Source of the DNA: Iris pallida
Taxonomy: Eukaryota > Streptophyta > Magnoliopsida > Asparagales > Iridaceae
Assembly (NCBI GenBank): GCA_029216955.1
Contig: JANAVB010002199.1
Span: 15,066,523 to 15,130,522 of the forward strand
Reading direction: 5' to 3'
Length of the DNA: 64,000 bases
Under the pieces are notes generated by a model that worked only from the letters and a program-made list of their open reading frames with translations, was not told the origin of the DNA and made no database searches. Each line of letters opens with the position of its first letter. Position 1 is the first letter of the stretch. Both the position numbers and the translations under genes were made by a program. Below are positions 47,019 through 56,955 of this stretch, piece by piece.

Positions 47019-47102
47019 GTCAGGATGGCCGAGTGGTCTAAGGCGCCAGACTCAAGTTCTGGTCTTCGAGAGAGGGCGTGGGTTCAAATCCCACTTCTGA
47101 CA
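47019..47102 (+). tRNA. tRNA-Leu (CAA)
   Basis: The 84 nt cloverleaf has no intron. The acceptor stem GTCAGGA pairs with TTCTGAC, with discriminator A at 47102. The anticodon stem CCAGA/TCTGG encloses the loop CTCAAGT, with anticodon CAA at 47053-47055. There is a long class II variable arm (GGTCTTCGAGAGAGGGC region). The A box is TGGCCGAGTGG and the B box GGTTCAAATCC. The CCA end is not encoded. A run of nine T at 47107-47115 is the Pol III terminator, and ACCCAAAG just upstream fits the CAA motif used for plant tRNA initiation. Confidence 0.97.
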
Positions 47103-47106
47103 TAAG

Positions 47107-47115
47107 TTTTTTTTT
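47107..47115 (+). terminator. Pol III terminator of tRNA-Leu
   Basis: Nine T residues start five bases after the discriminator base, a standard RNA polymerase III stop. Confidence 0.9.
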
Positions 47116-47261
47116 CTTTTTCCTATCAACTGATTTCTTTTCCTATATTTGTTGAATGATAAGCAAATTATTTTATTTTAAACTATATCAATACAAATTT
47201 AACAATATAAAGCACTTTAAATGTATTCGTGGTGATAACAACAACTAACTTCTAATTTATC

Positions 47262-47368
47262 CGACCTCTCTAGTCTAGTGGTAGTGGAACAAACATCCAG
47301 AAATGCCGATAAAGTTCGAGCCTCCCAATTGTGTGTGTGTGTGCGTAGGATTTCAAAAAAAAAAAAGT
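47262..47368 (+). mobile_element. Candidate tRNA-derived SINE
   Basis: TAGTCTAGTGGTAGTGG fits a Pol III A box, and AGTTCGAGCCTCC about 45 bp later fits a B box. A (GT)n stretch and a run of 12 A end the unit at about 47368. The size of about 107 bp and the A tail fit a plant SINE. Flanking TSDs were not resolved, so a decayed tRNA pseudogene remains possible. Confidence 0.5.
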
Positions 47369-48200
47369 TTGGGCCGGTCCGGCCCGAATTTGGGTGGGGG
47401 CTCTCCCAAGCCCATGCGCTATAGTAGGTCGGTCCGGGCCTAAGGGTGAAAATTTGAATCCAACCTAACACATGACCCACGATACGGTGGACTTCGGGTC
47501 GGATCGGACTTTAGTCCAGTGGGTCGGACTTCAATCAGCAATAGGGAACGAAATCGTGGTTTTGAAGAGTCAATCCATTCTCCTCTTTCATTACAGAGAA
47601 TATGTGGCAAAAATGGAAATACTTAACATAAAAATGCATCTACATGTACTTCAAAAACTACTTGCTGCGATTTCATTTATTTTTATTTTCTTTTCATTTC
47701 TCTCACTTTCTTAGTAATAAATCACAGCCTTAGAGAACCCTCACCCCCAATTGGCAAAAAAAATGCTAGAACTTCTAATTAACTCTAGATTCATAATCAG
47801 GAAATGAGTTGAAATTGGAAAGGATTATGTAGCCATGATTTTGTTTGCCCCATACCGAACTTAAAACGTTCTGATTTTTTCTTTTTTTACAAAATTAATG
47901 TTGTGTCAGTATCATCATGTCCATATCTCATCGTGTTCATATCGTACTGTGTCTGGCCAATGCAGAACCGTGTCCAACATACTAAAAAAGGTAACATGAC
48001 AAAAAAAATATTTAGTTTACCAAGTAGACTCTTTTAGGCATAAATTCGAACACTAAGAGCCTATGGTATCATGTTTCACCATCAACAGAGGATCTGTGAT
48101 GTTGCAAAAGTCGTCGAGGGTGCGGAAGTTTGGATGGCAAGGGAATGTCGGGGCATGATGCTACTGCTGTAGCTCCTCCTTCGACTGCGGTTGCAGTCCG
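47369..48200. other. Intergenic DNA with a GGGCCGGTCC-rich patch
   Basis: 47370-47530 is rich in GGGCCGG, GGTCGG and CGGTCC words, like the subterminal parts of plant hAT MITEs, but no termini were found. The remainder is AT-rich and featureless. Confidence 0.35.
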
Positions 48201-48206
48201 ACGACG

Positions 48207-48412
48207 ATGGCACGATCTCGATTATGATGGGGGTTCTCGGTTGAACATGAAGCAGAGGAGAGGTAAAGCATAGGAGAGATAAAGAAGAGGAGAGAAGGAG
48301 AAGGTGAGTTATAAAGAGAGAGGTTGGGCGATAGAGGAAGGGAGACTGGGAGAGGATGAGAAGGTGTGTGTGGGAGATGATGGCATGATCTCGATTATGA
48401 TGGGGGTTCTGT
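48207..48412 (+). repeat. 31 bp direct repeat around purine-rich DNA
   Basis: The word GATCTCGATTATGATGGGGG, with flanking ATGGCA(C/T) and TTCT, appears at 48207-48238 and again at 48381-48412. Between them lies GAGAGGAGA-rich sequence. A local duplication is the simplest reading. Confidence 0.6.
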
Positions 48413-48699
48413 GACAGTTACATGTCCATGTTAAGAAAGGAGATCACTTGAAAATACCTTTACTAAACCCCTAATCCTTAATAACTAATCATCAAGTTAC
48501 TATAACTACTTAATTATTCAACAATTTATTGATCATAATTGGAGAAAAATTCACAGGAAATGAGAAAAACCTTTCAATCGTGTAACAACAATAGGTTGAT
48601 GCGTTTAAGTGGGAGAAATTCTCACTCTAACAGCCACATGCACATTTGACTCATTCTTTACTAACATACTCATTGACCTTTATTTCAAGTGACCGAGTC

Positions 48700-48840
48700 C
48701 CAGCATATTTATTACATTGCGATTACGGTTACAGTGAGCTACAGTCCATTCTGAAATGACGATTTCAAGTGACCACATAAAGTTCGTCGGTAGCCTTCTT
48801 ATCAACCATAGGCTTTCACTCTGCTGAGAGCTCGAGCAGC
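48700..48840 (-). pseudogene. Possible terminal exon of the MATE relic
   Basis: On the minus strand, an acceptor TTGAATTTCAG at 48851-48841 is followed by AARALSRVKAYG and a TGA stop (48804-48802). AATAAA is near 48706, as expected for a final exon and its 3'UTR. The pattern of charged and small residues resembles the C-terminal tail after the last helix of some MATE transporters. It lies in the right direction from the MATE exons at 49815-50388. Support is weak because only 12 residues are coded. Confidence 0.3.
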
Positions 48841-49134
48841 CTGAAATTCAAAATCAAGAGAGAAAAAAAAAAAGAGTTGCGGTTATTCTAAAAACTGGTG
48901 ATAGATTGTTCAAACTCCAAATTTAACTAATACACAAGGCAGTTGTAAACTTGTAATGCATGTTGGCACTGTAGCAGGTGGCCGGGCACGCCTCTAGCGC
49001 CTCCAGACAGCCGCGACAAGCACAAGCTAGGCCGGGCAAAACTGGCAGCGCGGTGAAAGTAAAAAAATCTGCAGGCACTGCACTGGCAGAGGTGGGGTTC
49101 GGAAAAGGGATTTTCCTTTGTTCTAACTTAGATT

Positions 49135-49742
49135 CACAGTATCGGTATCGGAAACGTGTTATGGTATCGGCAGCATCCACACTTTCGGATCACAGGATCG
49201 GATTTTTTTGGTATCGGAAAGTAAATAATTATTAAACATAGTAGCTTCAAAATAGTTTAAAGTATCGGCCGATACCGATCCGATACAGCTGATACCGATA
49301 CGGTTTGGCATGTCCCGATCCGATACCCGATACTGACCGATACCGACATTGGGGGCCACTTTTCCGATCAATTTGACAAAGAAAATTGAAGGAAAAAGAC
49401 AAATCAACAAGGGTTTAAAGCATAATAAGGTTTTAAAAGCATATAAAAGATGAAAATTGATCTACTGCATGTAAACCAATCGGTAAGGGTGAATACTATT
49501 TCATTTAATTTCAAAACTACTAAGAAATAACATTAAAAATACTTATAATTATGCCTAAATGTATAAAATATATTTTTTAAATGTTAATAATTTATTAATA
49601 CTTATTTGTTTTCCGATACCAAAAAATCCGATACTCCGATTCAAAACCGCCGATACAACCGATATTGCCGATACCGATACTCATAGGAATGGTCCGATAC
49701 CGATACCGATTCCGATACCGATACCGATACTGCGAACCTTCA
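49135..49742 (-). repeat. TATCGG-rich dispersed repeat, copy 2, with an inverted partial copy
   Basis: 49230-49742 is the reverse complement of the repeat at 38363-38825, ending in long CCGATA runs. Beside it, 49135-49225 repeats the opening part in the + orientation (AGTATCGGTATCGG, then GGATCGGATTTTTT), making a partial inverted pair. It lies between the putative last exon and the inner exons of the MATE relic, so it probably inserted into an intron or helped break the gene. Confidence 0.7.
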
Positions 49743-49814
49743 AAGGTGAATATATTTTGCAAATCCTCGGAGACAAAAAAAAAAGAAGAAGCTATACATT
49801 GTTGAGTACTCTAC

Positions 49815-50388
49815 CTTGAAGCAACATTCATCCCAGTAGCCACCGTCACCGCCCACTCTGCTAAGTTCATGCTGACAACAAAACATTCTGTTAATTTGTA
49901 ATCTGTTGCCATCCGAGCTTGAAGCTTTGAACTACAAATTCTAGGATTGGGCTAAACCGAAACCAAGCCTAGGATGAGTTTGACATGCAACGTCTAAATA
50001 TTGAAGAAGCCTGATCTCTGAAGACTGAAGCAGAATTAATTTGTGTAAATCTGAACATATAGCAAGAACATACCATATGGTAAACGCTCCAACTGCCAGG
50101 ACAGCGTCGTTGAGGTGGCCAATGAGTAACATTAGAACTATCGAAAATGAATCGTTGAACAATGTTGATATTGCCGAGGCAAGAGACAACCTTACAAAAG
50201 TCTAACTTGGCCAAGGAGCTTCAGGATGGGTGCGGCGAATATATATATATATATACAGGAGACAAAATGAATGCAGCAGCAATGAGGATGATCCACGAGC
50301 GCTGCAAGTAAATACCAAGCAGTCTAACTTGGCCAGCACCGAAAGCTTGACCTGACAAAGTCTCCTGACTCGCGCTCACCAGGCCACT
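49815..50388 (-). pseudogene. Truncated MATE efflux transporter (DETOXIFICATION family)
   Basis: Three exon pieces lie on the minus strand. The first (50388 down to about 50206) reads SGLVSASQETLSGQAFGAGQ, then LLGIYLQRSWII and, after a frame slip, FAAPILKLLGQ. The second (about 50191-50074) reads RLSLASAISTLFNDSFSIVL and GHLND. The third (49871-49815) reads ICMNLAEWAVTVATGMNVAS, joined in phase across a GT-AG intron. The order fits MATE helices 2-3, then 7 and 8, so helices 3-6 are missing between LLGQ and RLSLAS. A (TA)n stretch at about 50240-50253 shifts the frame inside the first piece. MATE proteins export metabolites by H+ or Na+ antiport. This copy cannot encode a full transporter. 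Confidence 0.82.
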
Positions 50389-50963
50389 CTGTAATTTTAC
50401 ATATAACAAAAAGAACTTAATATCCCAATTAGTATGCAATTAACTGGAGAGGTTTAAGTAACATGACATGCTTTTGACTTGTATGCGCGCAGATTAGCAG
50501 TCAGTAAACAATGTAAGCACAAGAAGAAGGTGCTTGGGATTATAACATCTTCAAAGGAGTAGATCATTTTAAAAGAGAAAATCACCTACAAACTTTGAGG
50601 GATGGACTCCAAACTACTTCAAGAAACTACTACTAACCGCAAATCGGTGAAAATATCAATGCTGATCCAAATAACTGAAAAGGTTCTTCATTCCCTCGCA
50701 ATGTGTGATGATGGTTTCTCTCAAGGTTCGTGAATTGACAGAGGTGGTATAATTGTTGAATAATATAAATATTAACCCTCAATCTTCACCAAGATTCTAG
50801 TGTTTTGAGTTTTGGTTGCAACTTTAACAACAACGAGTTGGCATGAATGTACAAAGGTCAAAGTTCGAAGTGAGTGCCACACGTCACAAGGTCCACACTC
50901 GTGGTAAGGACACCCTTACCCCCAATATATATAGAGAGACTGTTTATTCTCGGGATTGAACCC
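50389..50963. other. Intergenic DNA upstream of the MATE relic
   Basis: No earlier MATE exon, promoter or repeat is recognisable. The sequence is AT-rich with short frames only. Confidence 0.4.
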
Positions 50964-51441
50964 TGTTAGTATTTTGTTGTACCCTGTCGATTCATGAGAT
51001 GAAGAACATAATAAAAATTGCGGAAGCGTACCTGAATCCATTGTTAGACTTGATGGATCTTGAAGCGAACGTCTCTTTATTGGGATTTGATCTTCCAACC
51101 CGCTACAGCCCTTAATAACAAAGATGAAATCTTTGTTCCTCTCTTTGTTGATGGGGATACAGAAGAGAATAGAGAAACCCTCTCTTTGGTGGCCGTATGA
51201 GTTGGGGACCATAACCCTAATGAATACACATATATATATATAGATATGTGTGTTGTGATATTTCTAATTTGGCCCCTCATCAAATTAGAATTATCTCCGG
51301 TATCTACACATTAATTCCATGATAATTATACCCTTAAGCCAATTTCCAAATAGACCACTTTAATTTGGCTTAATTATTTAGATAGCCCAAACACAATTAA
51401 TTTTACATGTGTGGCCCCTTAATTATTGAATAATTCCAACA
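50964..51441 (-). mobile_element. Copia LTR (3' LTR of a minus-strand relic)
   Basis: On the minus strand the LTR would start TGTTGGAATTATTC at 51441 and end AATACTAACA at 50964, 478 bp. Next to 51441 lies the minus-strand polypurine CCAGTGGGAGATTG, the usual PPT of this copia type. A (TA)n run is at 51231-51245. The outer end is inferred from the TGTT/AACA pairing, since no TSD can be tested. Confidence 0.6.
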
Positions 51442-51884
51442 ATCTCCCACTGGGCCACATAAGTAACCTTATAATTGTGTTAACCTTAGTGAGCTCATAA
51501 ATTGCTATCTTAATCCTTAGGGTATATCCGGACAATCTCGTCCATTAACCATATCAACATAGGATCAAAGCGGCATTCGTCACATATAGCGTAACTAAAC
51601 CATCAATGGTCACATATACCAATATAGCTAAACGACATAGATCAATCATGGATGCGTAGCATGAAAATTACACGCAATGTGATCAATACATGTCTATTTC
51701 CAACTGGTCCTCCTTAACTTTAATGAGATCAATACTTTAACATAATGAAAACAGAATGAACTGAATTTTCATATATCTGATCAGATAAATATCCAAAATA
51801 CTTTAATACATAAATGTGTCCAAAACCAAATAGCACCCAAATACATAAAATACAAACTCCCACTATATTGCCATATTCTTAATT

Positions 51885-52345
51885 AACACCCATATGAGCA
51901 ATATGCTCATGAAAGACCCTAGGTGATAATGTTTTTGTGAGCGGATCCGCTAACATGGAGTTTGTTCTAATGTGCTATATGGACACTATAACCATTCTGA
52001 ATTCTTTCCTTTACAACTAGAAACTTTATGTCAATATCCTTTGACTTATATAAGTTTTTGTTGTTATTGGAATACAGTATTGCTGATTCATTGTCACACC
52101 GTAATTTGAGTGGTCTTTCAACACCTTTCTTGTAGGCGCAGCCTTATGACAAGATTTCGCAACTATATTCCATGAATAGATGCCTCACAACATGCTATAA
52201 ATTTTGTTGTCATGGTGAGAAAAAAATTATGAGTGCATGTTTGACACTCATCCAAAATATATCTCCACCAATCATGAACATAATCTTATGTGGATCTCCT
52301 GCTGTGTTGGCATCCAACAAAATCAGAGTCGGAATACCTTATGAT
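51885..52345 (-). pseudogene. Degraded copia RNase H / pol C-terminus
   Basis: On the minus strand, with several frame changes and stops, one can read YSDSDFVGC, RRST, FIACCEASIHGI, LRNLV and a closing VFHEHIAHMGV-like stretch before the non-coding run to the LTR. These are the RNase H landmarks of Ty1/copia pol, in order. The upstream parts of pol are missing or too decayed to see. The fragment joins the LTR at 50964-51441 through a PPT. Confidence 0.75.
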
Positions 52346-52516
52346 CTCCAGAATTATCCGATCTTCTACAAAGAACATATAATTTCTTGTTCTCTATTAG
52401 TTAGTTAAGTAGTTTGGCTGCTACCCAACGATCCATCCATATTTGCTTAAATATCTGCCTAACATCCTAATATGTACGCAATATCCTGACGCGTACATAC
52501 TTGAGCATACATTAGA

Positions 52517-52996
52517 CTGTCACCCCCAGTTTTCAAATTAGAGGTATTTTCGTCATTTTTCAAGTTTTATAATTTTTAGGAATTTTTATGTATTTTATGT
52601 ATTTTATGTGATTTTTTGGGATTTATTTGGTTTGGTTTGGATTTTATCCAATTCGGACTCAAGTTGGAGACCCGGGTAGCCTGGACCCTAGTGGGACCCA
52701 CATACTAGCTGGACTTGGCCCACATACCATTCTAATTAGGCTAGAAATTATAAACCCTATTTTCCATGGCTTAATTAGTCATTTTAGAGCTTAATTGATT
52801 AATTAAACTGCACCAACCCCCCGCCGGAACACCACTCCTCCTCCTCCTCCACCGCCGCATCTTCCTCTTCGCCTTCCCCACACTCCGACTCCTCCACCAG
52901 TGGAACATACTTGCTCATGCTCCCCCTACCTACCTTCTTCTTCTTCTCTTTAATAGCTCAAGCCTCGAGCTCTGGGAGTGAGTGGAGTGAGAGTAA
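52517..52996 (+). mobile_element. LTR-like fragment, Tekay type, truncated
   Basis: TGTCACCCCCAGTTTTCAAA at 52517 resembles the start of the Tekay LTRs here (TGTCAGCCCCTGTTTTTCAA). It is followed by the same kind of AT-rich opening and a C-rich leader with CTCCTCCTCC words. No GTGACA end with a matching TSD follows. TGTCACGCTCTGGGGC at 52998 could be the edge of another inverted fragment. Confidence 0.5.
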
Positions 52997-53073
52997 TGTC
53001 ACGCTCTGGGGCTTCTGCTACTACTTCATGACTTCTTGTGACTTCTACAAACTTAATTTGGTAGAAATTTAAG

Positions 53074-53353
53074 GGTTATTTATAATGGCACATCCAAAGT
53101 TGATCAGGGCTATCCTATTTCTGGCAGTCCAATTAAACTTAGGACTGTCACAATTTCTGGCAGTCCTAGGTACTTTATGGACTGCCAAAAAATATTGCAG
53201 TCCAGTTAAATACGAGATGTACTGCCAAAAATATGACAATCCAGTTAAACACGAGATCTGGACTGTCACATTTTCTGACAGTCCATAAAGTACTAGGACT
53301 GCCAGAAATAAGATGTATCCTGATCAACTTTGGATGTACCCTTATAAATAACT
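53074..53353. mobile_element. MULE-type MITE, 280 bp, 9 bp TSD
   Basis: AAATTTAAG flanks both sides (53065-53073 and 53354-53362). The ends are GGTTATTTATAATGGCAC and its complement GTACCCTTATAAATAACT, continuing through CATCCAAAGTTGATCAGG for a TIR near 60 bp. Inside are repeated CTGGCAGTCC/GGACTGCCAG words in both orientations. A 9 bp TSD and long TIRs point to the Mutator superfamily. Confidence 0.85.
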
Positions 53354-53362
53354 AAATTTAAG

Positions 53363-53847
53363 TTGTATGTGATAAAAAAATAAAAAATAAAACAAAATTG
53401 AGGGTGTATGGCACCCTACCTCTAGACAACCGCCATAAAAATCACGGTCACTAACGTCATCAAATTTAAAATAAATTTATATACAAATTATTAAATATAA
53501 ATAATTTATATGTGAGATTTTCCAAAAAAAAACAACTTTCGCAAAACTTAATACCCACTCTCTAATTTCGTCAAACTATATTATAATATAACTAACCAAA
53601 TCTGTTGTTCCCAAATCAAATATGTTTCTTTTCCTATAAAAATATATGTTTGGTAAATAAAATTTGGGGACAACAACAACAAAAGTGGTAAGCAGAGGAT
53701 GGGCTGAAAATACTAGTAACCGTGGAACACGTGCAAATCAATGCACTTCAACGTCTCACATGTTTCTTGCTAGCTTGCTTGATGACTGACATTGGAGGGA
53801 AGATCTGCTTCTTTTCTTTTTTTTACGGCGTAAAGCACGAATTTTTT
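53363..53847. other. AT-rich intergenic DNA
   Basis: This stretch contains no coding frame, RNA gene or transposon end that I can support. Confidence 0.5.
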
Positions 53848-54159
53848 TGTTGAAGTTTTGGTTTTTCCTTTAGAAAACTTTAGTCCCACATCGAAAAAAA
53901 CAAAGAGATTGTATCTCTATATATTAACTTTGCTATTATTGGAAATGCACATGCGGTGTGGAGGTGCACATGGGTTTGCCATATGGGGTTATTTTTCTAA
54001 TGAGAAAAGGGCTAAAATCAACAATTAAAGCATTCATGCTTTTTGCTCTTGGAAAATTTATTTTCATGGGAGCTAAGCCCCCTAGGGGCTTAGCGACTCG
54101 AACTCGGACTCATGGGCTCATGAGGCGTAATGTGGCATTTTGTTGGCGTACATAGTACG

Positions 54160-54330
54160 CTTTAGTTGCGCTCGTTGCGCGAGCCACGTTGTGCAACCAG
54201 ATTGCGCTCAGGTTGCGCTAGGTTGCGCTGCGTGCGCCATATGCGCAGTGCGTGCAGTACGCGCAGTGTACGCAGTTCAGTGCGCACTCTGTTGCGCAGA
54301 GTACAAGGAGCGCGGGGTGTGTGCAGTTGG
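54160..54330. repeat. TGCGC-rich minisatellite in the copia LTR
   Basis: GCGCA, TTGCGC and TGCGCAGT words recur every 8-20 bp about 110 bp upstream of the LTR TATA box. The composition resembles the TGCGCA array of the unrelated gypsy LTR at 18916. Confidence 0.7.
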
Positions 54331-54441
54331 CGCAACTTGCAGCAGAACGTACGTTTGCATGTTCTGAGCGGTTGCTACATGTTCGGGGTGGTTTTTACCA
54401 CGTCCCTAACTTTGTGGCAACCGAGCAGTTGCTGCAGGGCC

Positions 54442-54448
54442 TATATAA
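54442..54448 (+). promoter_or_regulatory. Copia LTR TATA box
   Basis: TATATAA within GGGCCTATATAAGGC has a strong plant TATA context. The start of the transcript (R region) is expected about 30 bp downstream, near the CTCTCTCTC stretch. Confidence 0.65.
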
Positions 54449-54987
54449 GGCATCCTCTCTCTCTCACAAGGCTGGTGATACACACAAGAAAGAGAAGCCA
54501 CCACAGAAAGTTTACGAAGTGTTTTTTAGCACAAGTAAACAGAGAATTCAGAAGTATTTTTTAACACAGTTCTGATCTTCCAGCAGCCTTCGAGAGAGAG
54601 GAAAGGCGCCGCACCAGCGTTACTTTTGTACGGGAGTTCGTGTCCATCCGAGGAGAAAGAATAGCAGGAGTGTTCCAAGTTCTCCGACGAACTTGCTGGT
54701 TCCTGGAAGCTGTTCGTGTAGGGCGAATAAAGCTTTGAGCAACGGTGATAATTCACCCCAGCAGAAGATCTTCCATCTTTCGCCAGTCACCTTCTTCATT
54801 GTTGTCAGTAATTCTGATTGTATCTTCTTTTTAGAAGTACTACGATCGATTGCTGTTGATTAAGAAATCTTTTTAGATTCTCGTAATTCAGGATCACCTT
54901 CTTTGAAGTGTTGATTTGAAACATTGTCTTTACAATCGTTTCATTTTCTCAAGTTTTCCATCGAAAAATTGTGCCCCGGCACTAACA

Positions 54988-55000
54988 ATCTCAAAGCTTT
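54988..55000 (+). other. Degenerate copia primer-binding site
   Basis: ATCTCAAAGCTTT directly follows the LTR end and resembles the ATCAGAGC core of the Met-tRNA primer site of plant copia elements, with mismatches. The call rests on position more than on identity. Confidence 0.45.
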
Positions 55001-55006
55001 ATTGCT

Positions 55007-55596
55007 ATGATGGAAAACGTTAATGCTTCACTCCTCAATACTGACTTTTGTAAGTTAGAAAAGTTTGATGGAGAGCATTATCAAGTCTGGAAGAGGAAGG
55101 TTTATCTCACTCTTCAACTCAGAGACGTTGATCACGTACTTCTTGAAGAGGAACCTACCGTTCCAGATACTGGGTCTGCTGTCGCAATCACTGCGGTTAC
55201 TAAACTTCAGGCCAAGTGGAGAAGAGAAAATAGCATTTGCATGCTACTTATCCTGAATGCTATGGAGGATTCCCTAGCAGAATCCTACAGTAAGAAGACA
55301 ATTGCCAGAGACATATGGGAGTCTCTGGAGAAACTGTACGAAGAAGACAAGAACAGGAGCAAGATATTTGTGGTTGAAAAATATCACAAATGGCTCTTTG
55401 AGGACGAGAAGTCCATATTGTCGCAGGTAAAAGAATTTCTGAAACTGCGACAGAAGTTGGAAGACGAGGCGATGCCCCTCCCTGACAAGTTTGTTGTTGG
55501 AGGGATTGTCTCAAAGCTCCCCGCTGGGTGAAGTAAGTTCTATGCAAATATGCATAGGAAGAAGCTTGAGATCAGCCTTGAAGATCTCTTGCAGGA
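55007..55596 (+). pseudogene. Copia gag, 5' part, cut by an LTR insertion
   Basis: The ORF starts MMENVNASLLNTD and contains the copia gag (UBN2-type) pattern: LEKFDGEHYQVWKRK, WRRENSICMLLILNAM, ESYSKKTIARDIWESLEKLY, EKYHKWLFEDEKSILSQV, and VGGIVSKLP. A TGA at 55529 stands where relatives have Trp. The frame then continues (SKFYANMHRKKLEISLEDLL) until it is cut at 55596 by TGTCACGACC. The rest of the element lies beyond the window or inside later sequence. Gag would form the virus-like particle shell. Confidence 0.88.
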
Positions 55597-55696
55597 TGTC
55601 ACGACCCGCACCCGCTATAGTGGCACGTGTACGTGACAACGCCCAGCCCTCACCGAAAAAACGGCATGGAACGCTGTAGATTTTCTACTCTAACAA

Positions 55697-55772
<76 letters not shown>

Positions 55773-56436
55773 AAAACCTGTCGAGAAATGGTCAACTCCG
55801 AACGGAGGACAAGAAATGAATATATATGAGTGCTCAATCACAACTCTAAGATGATAAAGTAAAGACTGAAAGATAAAGACAACAAGACGATAAAATATAA
55901 TCTGTCAAGTCCAAACACAAATAATATACAAGTCCAGTCTCTAATACAATCCAAATGTAATACAGTCTCAAAAGTAACTGGAGACAATGTCCAGTACAAA
56001 AGACCTACTCTAACTAAACAAGTGGTAAAGTCTCGTCAGGCGGAGCTAAGCCCTGCGGGACCAAGTCTAAGCCCACTACGTCATCCGGACCGTAGTAGGT
56101 ACTGCAATCCCCCTCATCTGCATCTGTAATATTTTGTCAACATATCCAGTCAGGATGGAACGAGTACATATATCTCATAACTGATCTCAAGATAGAATAA
56201 AAGCTATAAGACTGTAAATAGAGCATATACAATGAATCATGGAGTATACATGTATGTATCATGGCATGGTAAGCTGTAGAGCTAGAGCTAGAACAAGAAA
56301 GTAGAACGGAATCATGGTATGTACACAAGTCAAGGTAAGCCATATGTCCAATGTGTGTGAGTAGTAGTTTCAGCTTGTGATCGGCTTGGGTACCTGTCAA
56401 GAACTGGCCTGGCAAGTCATATGTACGGTATATGAC
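55597..56436 (-). mobile_element. Tekay-type LTR (relative of the 9595 element), minus strand, left part
   Basis: TGTCACGACCCGCACCCGC matches the left end of the LTRs at 9595 and 15187. Further similarity follows, such as CCAGTCAGGATGGAACGAGTAC compared with the 9895 region (split here by one base). A (TA)n array is at 55702-55771. The LTR is cut at 56437 by another LTR, and its other part lies beyond the window. The presumed left TSD is CAGGA (55592-55596). Confidence 0.75.
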
Positions 56437-56955
56437 TGTAATGCCTATGGTTCGTATTACGTATTTAGAATACGTGTACGTATTTTATCTTATATTGTAT
56501 GATTCCTAGCTTAGTCTCCTCCATGGCTTGGTTTATTCTTGGTTCGGGTTGGCTTGGTTCGTTTGGGATTGCTATTGGTTCATTATGAACCAAGGGGTGA
56601 ACCCCCTACCTACCACCACCCATAATATTTATTAACCCATTCTTCCTTCTCTCTTATCATTACTCTCTTCTTCTCCACCATTAACTCCTGCACCTACCAA
56701 GAGAGTGAGGTCTAGGCAAGTGCAACTTGCTTCATGGAGAAACTCCAAATTTTATTGCTTTATTCTCTTCCTTACAGCATTTTAACTTACTTTAGTACTT
56801 GGCATTTCTACTTTCCATGGCTAGATTCTTGTAGATCTAAGTTTATTTTATTTTCGGATTTCTTGGGTTTTGATCTACTTAATCTTGTTATTTCTGAGTT
56901 TTGATGGTTCCATGTTGTAGAGTATTTCGTTCTACCCCATTTTGACCTATGGAAG

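Larger units (their letters stand above)
53848..54987 (+). mobile_element. Copia 5' LTR
   Basis: It begins TGTTGAAGTTTTGG, with the TAGTCCCACATCG word found near the start of many plant copia LTRs, and ends GGCACTAACA, 1140 bp. A primer-binding-like ATCTCAAAGC follows, and 20 bp later the gag ORF starts. The TATA box is at 54442-54448. The region 54160-54330 is rich in TGCGC words. The 3' LTR is not in the window. Confidence 0.75.
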
